From contig JADKDL010000002.1 in NCBI GenBank assembly GCA_016714605.1, forward strand, positions 372,001-436,000: DNA of 64,000 nucleotides, given 5' to 3'. This DNA comes from Bacteroidales bacterium. GTDB taxonomy: Bacteria; Bacteroidota; Bacteroidia; Bacteroidales; UBA1715. A program made the position numbers and the translations under genes. The notes below the pieces were generated by a model, which saw only the letters and a program-made list of their open reading frames with translations, ran no database searches and had not been told where the DNA came from. Position 1 is the stretch's first letter; each line of letters begins with the position of its first letter. Positions 34,101 through 43,665 of the stretch are shown here, in pieces.

Positions 34101-34608
34101 ATAGGAGTAGATTATTACTGGGATTACGGACGACTATATGACACCATATTGGTAAAGAACAATAGCAAAGAACAGCGCTTAGAATATGAATATGGCAAAT
34201 ACGAGATAATACTAGAAGCCATCAACGAGTTTGGTTGCGGTAGTCGCTATAGTCAGACGGATGTGCAGGTAGATATTACCTATGGCTTGTTTTCCCGAAC
34301 GCTTTAGCACCAACCAATGCAGCACCGAAGTACATGTGTTTCCAGCCCAAAGGATATAACCTAGAGAGCTATGAGCTATGGATTTACGACAAGTGGGGTA
34401 ACCTACTTTGGTACACAGACAAGCTCACCGACAAAGGCGAACCGGCAGAAGCATGGGACGGCTTGTATGGCCAATGAGCCATTAACCCTGCAGGAGCATA
34501 CTTCTATAAATGCGAAGCCAAATATAAGAGCACGGCAATCCGTGGAAAGGAAAAAAGAAAGCCAATGGTAGATATACTAAAATGGGTAGTGTGTATATAG
34601 TCAGATAG
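25199..34608 (+). CDS. Giant GH8 glycoside hydrolase with DUF11 modules, Ig-like stalk and T9SS sorting domain (broken)
   Basis: Repaired product about 3,130 residues. Signal peptide (1-25, ending VFSQ). GH8 catalytic domain (about 30-510) with E106 in CVEGDGYYL (position of the family proton donor) and the GH8 signature ATDGDVDLGLALLMAYKQWG at 180-199. GH8 enzymes cut beta-1,4 glucan, xylan or chitosan chains; which one is unknown. Then DUF11-type modules, a long Ig-like stalk and a T9SS type B domain. A one-base shift near 26750 joins GH8 to DUF11, an in-frame TGA sits at 27490, another shift near 27950, and from 30.06 kb shifts are very frequent. It may be a pseudogene or a badly assembled repeat-rich gene. 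Controlled probably by the adjacent two-component gene. Confidence 0.75.
26758..29190 (+). other. DUF11-type modules with an inserted jelly-roll domain
   Basis: Part of the GH8 gene. Three DUF11-like beta-sandwich units begin at LKVYHKVDKTYAF, LLVDKTSDRDEYNPG and ITKTSDKTKYSLGE. The third is interrupted by about 170 residues (TDWTTQSGSGGTYGASS to NNPYSAFTLLGW, about 28.39-28.92 kb) that read as a concanavalin-like jelly roll and could bind carbohydrate. One in-frame TGA (27490-27492) and one frameshift (about 27950) interrupt it. Composition is still AT-rich like the GH8 domain. Confidence 0.6.
29190..34270 (+). pseudogene. GC-richer, heavily frameshifted Ig-like stalk of the GH8 protein
   Basis: About 5 kb coding for a string of Ig-like units (C-x-G-x-S-V-x-L-x-A, SGxYxV and P-x-P-x-Y/I linkers) that run on from the DUF11 modules. 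Two 60-base samples I counted (29221 and 33241) had 29 and 32 G/C, against 20 of 60 in a GH8-domain sample (26041). Readable pieces: to 30061, 30081-30302, 30299-30919, 31055-31585, 32195-32545, 32633-32869, 32881-33447, 33444-33794, 33745-34017 and 34014-34307. Breaks are frequent and not limited to homopolymers. Between 31585 and 32195 hardly any frame stays open. Confidence 0.65.
34280..34608 (+). other. Degenerate T9SS type B sorting domain coding region
   Basis: PNALAPTNAAP, QPKGYNLESYELWIYDKWGN, EAWDGLY, GAYFYKCEAKY and a final GSVYIVR with TAG at 34606-34608 match the adhesin's sorting domain, but in at least three frames. An apparent stop (TGA) follows LYGQ near 34476. It marks the natural end of the GH8 gene. 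Confidence 0.7.
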
Positions 34609-34703
34609 TTATACAAATAATGAAGTGGTAGGATGAATTTATTTGGTTCATGCTGCCCCACTTTAGTAGGGTAGAGGAATGTGAATAGCATTAATAATTT
34701 ATA

Positions 34704-34711
34704 TACTTTTG
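34704..34711 (+). promoter_or_regulatory. Candidate -7 promoter box of recF
   Basis: TACTTTTG matches TAnnTTTG and ends 12 bases before ATG 34724. Confidence 0.45.
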
Positions 34712-34723
34712 CAATTTACAGAT

Positions 34724-35789
34724 ATGTATGTTTCTAAAAGTATTAAGCTTCTAAATTTTTAAAAATTTCGAAGATAAAGAATTGGAGTTTTCTAAGCGTT
34801 TAAATTGTTTTATTGGCAGTAACGGTGTTGGTAAAACGAATTTAATGGATGCAGTTTTTTATCTAGCCTTATGTAAAAGCAATTTTGTATCAGATTTACA
34901 AAGTATAAAACAAGGAACTGAAAGTTTTTATGTAGCTGGTGAATTTGTGAATGACAAAGGATTGTATCAGGTTTCAATAGCGGTAAATACTGAAAAAAAG
35001 AAGATAGCTAAGTTAAATGACAAAAAGTACGATAAATTAGCAGAACATATAGGCACTATCCCTTTAATTTTTATTACTTCCACAGATATTAATATTATAA
35101 ATGGAAGTGGAGCTGATCGTAGAAAGTTTTTTGATTTGTTTATTTCACAATACGACAAAGAATATTTAAATGATTTAATTAAATATAATAGGCTTATTGA
35201 ACACAGAAATAAATTATTGAAAAGTACTCAATTAGTAGATTATGATTTATTTTCTGTCATAGATGCCTCCCTAATTATATATGGTGAAAATATTGCAAAG
35301 AAAAGAAGATTGTTGTTGACTGAATTTAAAAAAGAATTTATAGTCTGTTATAATTTTATTTCTACAAAAGAAATTGTAGAAATGGAGTATGCTAGTCAAA
35401 CGTCAAACAACGATTATAGTGATTTGTTGAAAAATAGTTTTGAAAAAGACAAAATTCTAAAATACACCACATCTGGAATTCATAGAGATGATTTTGTATT
35501 TAAATTAAATGAAATGGAACTGAAATTAGTTGGTTCACAGGGACAGAAAAAATCGTTTCTATATGCTCTTAAAATTGCTCAGTATAGACTTCTACAGCAA
35601 TATTTTAATGAGCCTCCAATTCTTATTTTAGATGATTTATTTGATAAATTGGATAAGGAAAGAACCTCAAAAATGTAAGGTTGCTGTTGAGGAGATGATT
35701 TTGGACAAATATTCATAACAGATACAGACAAGGCACCTCTTGAACTTTTTGTTAATAAAGATGAAATTGAGCTTTTTAATTTGTATTAA
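34724..35789 (+). CDS. recF: DNA replication/repair protein RecF (frameshifted at both ends)
   Basis: SMC-like ATPase that loads RecA at gapped DNA with RecO/RecR. Start at ATG 34724 gives MYVSKSIKLLNF, the family N-terminus; an extra base in the T/A run near 34757 breaks it. The main frame has Walker A GSNGVGKT, the signature-like stretch GSQGQKKSFLYALKIAQ and Walker B PILILDDLFDKLD. It stops at 35678, while the conserved end (DFGQIFITDTD ... ELFNLY) continues in another frame to TAA 35787-35789. About 355 residues, as expected. recF lies alone here, away from dnaA/dnaN. Confidence 0.88.
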
Positions 35790-35797
35790 AAAGTAAC

Positions 35798-35861
35798 GTA
35801 AAGAGGGTATTATAAAGTAATAATGTAAAGAGGGTATTATCTTTATAATACCCTCTTTACA
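35798..35861. terminator. Bidirectional terminator with a duplicated 5' arm
   Basis: Perfect 17-bp stem (35824-35840 with 35845-35861, loop CTTT) between convergent recF and a SiaC-like gene. The 16 bases GTAAAGAGGGTATTAT occur twice, at 35798-35813 and 35825-35840, so two 5' arms could pair with one 3' arm. Confidence 0.8.
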
Positions 35862-35877
35862 TAGTGTTTTTATTCAA

Positions 35878-36258
35878 TTAATCTTCAATCTCAATCATTT
35901 CGAAAGGTACTCTAATTATAGATTGATAATCTTCTCCTGCTTCTAACATGTCTTCATCATCTTCTTCATAGTACCAATTAATAACAACTTTATTGTCAGC
36001 TTTATGAATAGTCTCGAGTTTTTTGAAAACATCAAGAATACATTTAGAAGAGCTTGTGTTGAAATATTCTAACTGAATATTTACATTAGTTACTTCTTTT
36101 GGCGAAGAAGCATATTTTTCAAGCCAATCTACCATTGGTTTATAAAATTCAATTGAATTTTCAGGAATAGATCTTCCTTTTATTTCAATAAGTCCCTTTT
36201 GGTAATCAAAATTTACTGCCGGTGTTTTGGGAGTACCTTCTATTGAAATATTTTCCAT
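35878..36258 (-). CDS. SiaC family regulatory phosphoprotein (DUF1987), copy 1
   Basis: 126-residue DUF1987/SiaC-like protein. SiaC proteins are small switches that are phosphorylated by the SiaB kinase and then change partner. The phospho-acceptor region is LEYFNT68SSSK; T68 is at the same number as the Thr reported for Pseudomonas SiaC, by my recollection. The conserved end WYYEEDDEDMLEAGEDY is present. It is the last gene of the minus-strand cluster, 126 bases after copy 2, so it may also have its own promoter. Confidence 0.85.
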   Translation of the reverse strand: MENISIEGTPKTPAVNFDYQKGLIEIKGRSIPENSIEFYKPMVDWLEKYASSPKEVTNVNIQLEYFNTSSSKCILDVFKKLETIHKADNKVVINWYYEEDDEDMLEAGEDYQSIIRVPFEMIEIED

Positions 36259-36384
36259 AGTCGAGTTTTAGTATTTTTCTTTGCTTGTTATATTACAAAA
36301 ATAATTATTATTTAGATTTGACAAAAGTAAAAATTAAAAAAAAAAACAATAATTATAGTAATATAAATCATCTTTTTTTAGAAC

Positions 36385-36762
36385 TTATCTTTTTTTATGA
36401 AATTCAAAACTTAGAGATGTCACTTCTTCGAATTCTTTGCCTGCATCTAGTATTTCTTCATCTTCATCGTCATAATACCATTTTATCACTGTATTGTTCG
36501 GATTAAGATACTCTAATTTATATAAGATATTTAGTATTTGTTTTGAAGATGATGAGTTAAAGTATTCTAAATCAATAATAAGACCAACTGCATCTAGCTT
36601 CATTACCTCTTCACCATTGATTTCAAACCAATTAAAGACTTCTTTAAAAAAAGCATCGGCATTTTCGGGTCTTGAATTTCCTGAAATAGAAAAATGCTTA
36701 TTTGTACAGTCAAATATAATTTCTGGAGTATATTTTGTCCCTTCAATTCTTAAATCTTTCAT
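36385..36762 (-). CDS. SiaC family regulatory phosphoprotein (DUF1987), copy 2
   Basis: 125-residue paralogue of copy 1, with N-terminal MKDLRIEGTKYTPEI and the C-terminal block WYYDDEDEEILDAGKEF. The phospho-acceptor position reads LEYFNS70SSSK, that is Ser instead of Thr. It begins 1 base after the end of the SiaB-like kinase gene, so it is almost certainly translated from the same message. Confidence 0.85.
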   Translation of the reverse strand: MKDLRIEGTKYTPEIIFDCTNKHFSISGNSRPENADAFFKEVFNWFEINGEEVMKLDAVGLIIDLEYFNSSSSKQILNILYKLEYLNPNNTVIKWYYDDEDEEILDAGKEFEEVTSLSFEFHKKR

Positions 36763-36763
36763 A

Positions 36764-37300
36764 TTATGTAAAAGAAATATTAATTGTTAATACTAATGAA
36801 GAAACAAATTTATTAATAGTTTCAGTTCTGAAATCAATTTTGCCTTCAGCTTTTCTTACCATAAGAATAAGTCCTAATCCCGCGCCACCTTTATTTGATA
36901 TTCCTCTTTTTTTAATTTTATGCAGGTAAAGTTGTTTTATACTGTTATTGTTCAATCCTTTAAGAAACTCAATGCGTTCGCAAATGGGCAATATTTTATT
37001 AATATTTATAGGATTAGAACTTTTTATTTCTATAGAGTTATTTAAAAGATTAACTTGAAACGAAACTGAATCTTCTTTTTCAATAAATTCAGAATGTTTG
37101 TAAATGTTTTCTAGACATTCGGTTGCAACAGAATATATTTTCTTTTTATTGCTAACATTTATATCATACTTGTCTAAAATTGTCCACAACTGGGTTAGTA
37201 GATTACTAACCGTGTTGTAGTCTATATTGTTATTTCTGTATGTTAACAATGGGAGTATTGTCATTTTATTTTGATAAATATCTATATCAAGAATACTCAT
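36764..37300 (-). CDS. SiaB family protein kinase (histidine-kinase-like ATPase)
   Basis: 178-residue GHKL-fold protein related to SiaB/anti-sigma-factor kinases (DUF6272 group). N box E61-CLEN65-IYKHSE and the glycine lid GGAGLGL at 138-144 indicate ATP binding; no His-phosphotransfer domain is present, as in Ser/Thr-phosphorylating members. Predicted to phosphorylate the SiaC-like neighbours. Its ATG overlaps the TGA of copy 3 (ATGA at 37297-37300), a sign of translational coupling, and copy 2 follows by 1 base. No SiaA phosphatase or SiaD cyclase gene is seen next to it. Confidence 0.82.
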   Translation of the reverse strand: MSILDIDIYQNKMTILPLLTYRNNNIDYNTVSNLLTQLWTILDKYDINVSNKKKIYSVATECLENIYKHSEFIEKEDSVSFQVNLLNNSIEIKSSNPININKILPICERIEFLKGLNNNSIKQLYLHKIKKRGISNKGGAGLGLILMVRKAEGKIDFRTETINKFVSSLVLTINISFT

Positions 37301-37688
37301 TCTTCTGTTTCAATAAAATTAAATGGTATTTCTACAGCATCAGAAAACTCTTCACCTGCCTCAAGTAAATCTTCGTCGCCTTCTTCATAATACCAATTGA
37401 TATTTAATTTTCCTGAATATAACTTTTTAATAATATTACCATATCTAACAAACATTTAGATGAAGCAGAATTAAAATAAATTAATTCAAAATTTATCTTT
37501 AGTGTTGTGGTGGATTTATTACTAATAATTATTTCTGACTGATTTTCTTCTATCCAATCAAAAAACTTTTGATAAAACCTTCTAACATCTTCTGGTCTGG
37601 AAAAACCTGATATTTCAATTGAATGGTTTTCCAAATCATAATTTATTAAAGGAGTAAACTCAGTAGGCTCAATTCTTAGTGATTCCAT
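37297..37688 (-). CDS. SiaC family regulatory phosphoprotein (DUF1987), copy 3 (frameshifted)
   Basis: First gene of the cluster. Starting at ATG 37688 gives MESLRIEPTEFTP, which aligns with the other two copies; ATG 37700 is less likely because it lies about 6 bases from the predicted transcription start. The acceptor region reads YFNS74ASSK. The frame stops at 37404, but IIKKLYSGKLNINWYYEEGD and the conserved acidic end continue in another frame to TGA at 37297-37299. The repaired length, about 130 residues, equals the other copies. Confidence 0.8.
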
Positions 37689-37712
37689 AAATGGGTTCAT
37701 TGTTTTCATTAA

Positions 37713-37744
37713 CAAAACTAACTGAAATGAACGAATATAACAAA
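37713..37744 (-). promoter_or_regulatory. Promoter of the SiaC/SiaB operon
   Basis: On the minus strand TTTG (37744-37741), 20 bases, then TAGTTTTG (37720-37713): a good -33/-7 pair. The start of transcription would be near 37706. I saw nothing else in 37745-37996. Confidence 0.6.
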
Positions 37745-37996
37745 TAAATACCAATTTTTAAGATTCAAAACATGTTTTTTATTTGAAAAAAGTATCTATT
37801 TTACATTATTTCAATGTGTTACATTTTAAAATTTTATTATAAGTTTGTGCCATCAAATAAAAATAAAACTAGAGATGATCTGCTTTACTAATAAAACTGA
37901 ATAGATAATTAGCTGTATACTAGTGAGTAATGTGCGGTATGATTATTAAATTGCATTTTAATCATAAAAACAATGCTGTAATAAAAATAATGAATG

Positions 37997-39028
37997 TTAT
38001 GATATATTTTGAATTTCATATCGTGCAAGTGGGGTAATAGATTGATCGGTTATTTGATTTTTTAAATATTTATAGTAACCTGTTATCCCAATCATTGCAG
38101 CATTATCTGCAAGTGAATTTTAATTCGGGAAGAAAAATATTTAATTTTTTTGCTCTCCAATTTCAACCATTTAAAATTCTAAGACCTGAATTTGCAGAAA
38201 CTCCACCGACAAAAACAATATCTTTTATTCCTGTTTAATTTTTGTGCTTTCAGTATTTTATCTGTTAAAATTTCTATTATTGTTTTTTGAATAGAAGCTG
38301 ATAGGTCAATAACATTATTTTCAATAAAATGTTCGTCTTTTTTCAACTCATCTCTAATTAGGTAAAGAAAAGAAGTTTTTAATCCGCTAAAGCTGAAATT
38401 TAAATTTTCAATATTGGGTTTGTTGAATTTAAATTTATTTGCATCTGCCAAGTTTAGCATTTTATCAATTACTGGATAATAAGGATATGGTAATCCAATA
38501 ACTTTTGCACATTTATCAAATGCTTCACCGGCTGCATCGTCAATTGTTTGACCAATAATTTCCATTTCTAAATGGCTTTTTACAACCAAAATTTGAGTGT
38601 GTCCACCAGAAACGAGAAGACACAAAAACGGAAATGATGGATGTTTTTTTTCCACACCCACTTCTCTAATAAATGCCGACAAAACATGACCTTGTAAGTG
38701 ATTTACTTCAATTAACGGAATATTTCTTGCCAATGCGAATGCTTTGGCAAATGATGTACCTACCAATAGTGAGCCTAGCAAACCTGGACCTCTGGTAAAA
38801 GCTACGGCTGTAATTTCGTCTTTGCTTACCCCAGCCTGCTTAATAGCTAAATCAATTACCGGCACTATGTTTTGCTGGTGCGATCGCGATGCCAATTCAG
38901 GTACAACTCCTCCATATTTTATATGAACATCTTGATTGGCTATATATTAGATAGTAAAGTTTCGTTTCGAGTACTGCTGCCGATGTATCATCACATGAAG
39001 ACTCAATTGCTAGTATTGTTACACTCAT
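37997..39028 (-). CDS. tsaD: tRNA N6-adenosine threonylcarbamoyltransferase TsaD (frameshifted)
   Basis: Kae1/Qri7/TsaD family enzyme that transfers the threonylcarbamoyl group to A37 of tRNAs. N-terminus at ATG 39028: MSVTILAIESSCDDTSAAVLE, then a shift near 38945; the main frame has the metal-binding H-x3-H motif in NHLQGHV, SGGHTQ and DDAAGEAFDK. Further shifts near 38225 and 38130 separate VGGVSANSGL and the end DNAAMIGITGYY ... ARYEIQ, stop at 37997-37999. Repaired length about 344 residues, as in the family. It supplies the t6A substrate of MtaB. Confidence 0.85.
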
Positions 39029-39067
39029 TAATTTATGCAGTTATTTCTGTAATATCAGAGTTTTGGT

Positions 39068-39083
39068 TACCTTTGCAAAGTTA
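39068..39083. promoter_or_regulatory. Abutting face-to-face -7 boxes between tsaD and tamB
   Basis: TACCTTTG (39068-39075, plus) directly adjoins CAAAGTTA (39076-39083), which is TAACTTTG on the minus strand. Together they form a near-palindrome. The plus box would serve tamB and the minus box tsaD, with overlapping polymerase footprints. No -33 element is clear for either. Confidence 0.45.
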
Positions 39084-39144
39084 GACTAATTAAGTAATAG
39101 ATATAAAAAAAATAAAAAAAATATTATCCTTACTTGCTTATTTA

Positions 39145-42100
39145 TTGAGCTTTGTTTTAGTGTTATTGCTATTACTCTATTCTGTTTTTAAATTAAGTAT
39201 TGTACAAACTTATTTAACAAATACAATTGCACAATTGCTTTCAGAAAAACTTGAAGTAAAAGTAACTATTCAAAAAGTTGACTTTGTTTTTTTTAATGGA
39301 TTGCAATTAGATCAAGTTCAAGTTTCTGGTATTAAAGGTGATTCGCTCTTTTTTGTAAATAGATTTATTCTTAAAATCAGTGATGTAGATTTTTTTGAAC
39401 GTAAAGTTACGATTACCGATATTGAACTATCAAATGCTATTTGTACTATTCAAATAGATTCAATTGGAAATTCAAATTTTGATTTTTTAAAAAATATAAT
39501 AAATTCATCCTCCTCCGATTCTACTTCTGCCGCATGGTCGGCAAGTGTAAATGGATTGATGATTAAAAATGCTAAGGTGAGCGTATCACAAGCTATTAAA
39601 TCGGAAGTGATTGATGGCGAAATAGATTTTTCTAATTTGCAGTTTGATAGTCTTAATTTCTATGCCAATAATATTACATTTGAAAATAATATTTCTCATT
39701 TTATTGTTGATAATCTTTCCTTTAAAGAGAAGTCTGGTTTGAAAGTTAAAGATTTTGACGGTCGTTTTTTTATGAATGGAAACACCATAAATATGAGTAA
39801 TGTTTCTTTAAATTTAAATAATTCAATCATTAAAGCCTACTTTCTCGATTTTTCTTTCGAAACATTTAAAGACTTTAGTAAATTCTCTGAAAAAATAAAT
39901 ATTAAAGCAACTTTTGAAGATGCCGTAGTTTATCCTTCCGATTTTAAGTGTTTTTATAGTGCATTAGTTAGTTTTGAAGATGCTATCCGTTTTTCTGGAA
40001 ATATTAACGGAACCGTTCACGATTTTAAAGCCAAAGATTTTAGGATTTGGTATGAAAAGAACTTCTTTTTTCATGGAGATATAGATATGAGTGGTTTGTC
40101 GGATATTCATAACACCTATATTTTTATAGATGTAAAAAGAATGTTTACAAACGCTCAGAAATTTAACAGTTCGAAAATTGAAAAAGTATTAAAGATTAAA
40201 AAAGTAATTATTCCCGAAGAACTTAAAAGATTAGGTCAGCTTGAATATAAAGGCAATCTTACCGGATATATCAACGATTTTGTTTCTTATGGAAAACTTA
40301 CTACAGAAAGAGGTGTATTGGCTACAGATATCGCGGTTAAAACCGATTCAATAACTTCAAATACTATCTTAAAAGGGAAGCTTAAAGCTTTAAATTTCGA
40401 ACTAGGCAATGTTTTAAACAATCCCTTGTTTGGTAATTTAAGTTTAAATATAGGAATTGATGGTTTATTTGATTGGAAAAATAACATAGATGCTTATGTT
40501 AAAGGATCTATTTCAGAGCTTGTTTTTAATAATTATTCTTATTCTGGAATTAAATTAGATGGGCATATTTCTAAAAATTTATTTGATGGTGAATTGTTGA
40601 TTAATGATAAAAATATCAATCTAGATTTTAAAGGAGTTCTAAATATAAAAGGTGCAGTTCCTGAACTAGATTTTACTGCGGTTGTTAAAGGGGCAAATTT
40701 AGCTGCTTTGAATTTGGTTAAAGATTCACTTTCTAGTTTTTCGGCAGATATTGAAGCTTCTTTTTTTGGTAAAAATATAGATGTCTCTAGAGGAAATGTT
40801 TGTGTGAGAAATCTCGAATATTCAAATAAAAATAGTGTTTTTATTCAATCGCAGGCAGATTTAATTGTAGATATGTCGGAAAAAGAAAAGCATATTCAAT
40901 TACAATCTCAACTTATTGATTTTACTCTGAATGGAATGTTTTCTTTTAAATCTATTTTGATCAATTTTGATTTCATCTTGCATCATTATATTCCTTCATT
41001 GCCTCATTTAAAGGATTATAAAAACACATCTGATATTGCTGATTTTACTTTTAGTTCGCAAATAAAAGATGCTGATAATTTTTTCTTGACATTTTATCCG
41101 CAATTTGCAATTGCAAATAATTCATATATTGGAGGTAAGTATGTTTCCGAGGATAATTATGTGCAAGTAAATGCGGATTTTGCATATGTGAATTTCAATG
41201 ATTATTCATTTAAAAATGTATCAATAAATACAGAAACAGAAAATGATGTGCTTGCCTTAAATTCCGTATTTGATTGTACTGTTTATAAAACAGAATTTGA
41301 AAAAGTTAAAGCTTCTGTTTTCTTGCAATCTGATACTATAAAATCAAAAATTGAATGGGCCAGTCAAAAAGCAGGTAAGTTTGCGGGAGAATTATCGTTT
41401 TCTGCTCTTTATCAACGTATTGATGAAAAAAATATTTTAGGTGGAATAATAGATAGTGGATCTTGTACTGTAAAAGATTCTGTATGGAGATATTCTGAAA
41501 CTAAGTTTAATATATCAGAATCTGGTGTTGTGATTGATGGTTTTAAAATTGAAAATAAAACAGAAGCAATATCGGTAAATGGCAAAATTACAAAATCAGA
41601 GACTGACACCTTGCTGGTTTCTATTAGAGATTTTCAATTGCTTAATCTAAAGCCATTTATAAATTATGAGCGATTCCTTTTTGAAGGAGTTTTAGATTGT
41701 AATATCTATCTTCAATCGGCATTGCAAAATCCTAAACTTACCTCAGATTTGGTTGTTGATAGTTTAATTCTGAATAAAGAAAGAATTGGTAAATTATTGG
41801 TTAAATCTAGATGGAATCAACAAAGAGAAGCTTTAGAGTTGGATGCAGAGATTGAAAAAAGTTTCATAAAAATGGCTACTCTTAAAGGAGATATCTTTAT
41901 GTCTACTAAGAAGTTAGCATTGAATTTGACTCTTGACAATCTCTATTTATCGGCTTATAAATCGCTCTTAAAATCTTCACTCAAAGAACTTAAAGGATAT
42001 GCCAGCGGTAATATTTCTGTTCTTGGGCAAATTGATAAACCTCTTTTTTATGGCGATATTTTTTATAAAGGGCGGTGGATTTACTTTGAAAACGCTTAAT

Positions 42101-43591
42101 TCTCCTTTTACAGTCTCTGGTAAATGTAGTTTTTTAGGACAGAAGATTGTTTTCGACAATAATACTTTGAGAGATAATAATTTAAACATGGCTAAACTCA
42201 ATGGCTATTTAGATTTTAGTCCTTTTCCTAATTATCTTTATGATATATCTATCGAGGGTACTAATTTTCTGGCTTTAAATACTACAAGAAAAGATAATGA
42301 AGATTTCTATGGAACGGTCTATGTCGATGGTATTATTAATATCATTGGTGATTCGTTTCGTTCTGATTATAATATTGTTGCAAAAACAACAGGAAAGTCT
42401 GTTTTTAGTATTCCAATACTATCATCAATGGGAGAAATAAACAGTAATTTTATAGATTTTGGAAATTATAATGCCGACTCTGTTGCAAATCTTAAAAAAA
42501 AGGAAAAAGAAATTGGCTCGGAGTCTAATATTAGTTTTGATTTAGAAATAACGCCCGATGTTTTGATTCAAATTGTATTAGATGAAGTAGCCGGAGATAT
42601 TATTAAAGCTCGTGGTACAGGCGATTTTAATATTATTTATAACTCAAAAAACGATGTTAATATATTTGGTGAATATCAAATAGATAATGGAGATTATCTA
42701 TTTACATTAAGAAGTATTGTAAATAAAAAATTTGATATTGAGCCCGGAAGTACGATTCTCTGGACTGGTGATCCTTATAAGGCCGATATTAATTTAAATG
42801 CAATATATAGAACCAAATCATCATTATCAAATTTGATGAGATTAGTTGGCGATACTACTGACCGATACAAAAAGCGAGTGCCTGTTGAGTGTGTTATCGG
42901 TCTGAAAAATGAATTAATGAACCCTGAAATTGAACTTAATATAACTGTACCTACTGTAAATGAGGCAAATGAGATTATTACTAGTTTGTCAAAAGAAGAT
43001 AAGAGTATGCAGTTTATGTTTCTTTTGGTTTTTAATAACTTTTTTTACGATCCTAATAATCCTAATAACTTAGAACTTTCTGGCAATTCAAACGCTCTGA
43101 ACGTTACAACCATGGAGCTTTTATCTAATCAGGTAAGTAATTGGTTGTCTAAAATTAACAGTGAATTTAATATAGGAATAAATTACAGACCCGGTAATGA
43201 AATAACTACTGATGAAGTTGAAGTGGCACTATCAACTCAATTGCTGAAAGATAGAGTTTCGGTGAGTGTAAACGGAGTTACCGAGTTTGGAGTTCAAGGT
43301 ACCAATGATGCAGGAGAAGCTACAAAGAGTACCGAAATAGTTGGTGACGTGAATATTGAGGTAAAACTCAATAAGAAAGGCAATCTAAGACTTAAAGGTT
43401 TCTCTCGTTCTAGCAATGATCCTTTTGATGAATCGAACTCATCTACTCAAGGTCTAGGCTTTTTTTATACAAAAGAATTTAATTCATTTGCCGATCTTGT
43501 CAAAAAAAACAAAAAAGCAAACAAAGAAAATTATAGAGACAGTATCTTACAGCGAAAAATAAATTCAGATACTGTAATAAATCGTCAATAA
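39145..43591 (+). CDS. tamB: Translocation and assembly module protein TamB-like (frameshifted)
   Basis: Very large periplasm-spanning protein (about 1,480 residues) with an N-terminal anchor (about 1-20) and long runs of alternating beta strands, ending in the DUF490/TamB domain (GNLRLKGFSRSS ... GLGFFYTKEF). TamB-like proteins are thought to carry lipids or help insert outer-membrane proteins. Frame breaks near 42075 (YKGRWIYF against YKGGGFTLK); one extra or missing G in GGGCGG explains it. The start is uncertain: TTG 39145 would leave the anchor without its Lys-rich lead, and IKKIKKILSLL is coded just upstream from 39103 with no ATG in that frame. Confidence 0.8.
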
Positions 43592-43628
43592 TTAAGAAAT
43601 ATACTTAGGTTCATTTCTTATTCTTTTA

Positions 43629-43636
43629 TAACTTTG
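43629..43636 (+). promoter_or_regulatory. Candidate -7 promoter box of nhaD
   Basis: TAACTTTG matches TAnnTTTG, 29 bases before ATG 43666. Confidence 0.45.
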
Positions 43637-43665
43637 ATATATATAATCTTAAAAAATCTATTATT

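Noticed and set aside
27490..34480. TGA read as tryptophan (alternative genetic code)
   Set aside because: TGA ends several well-formed genes in the window (the HMA protein at 10277, dusB at 19268, SiaC copy 3 at 37297), so the in-frame TGAs in the GH8 gene are local faults.
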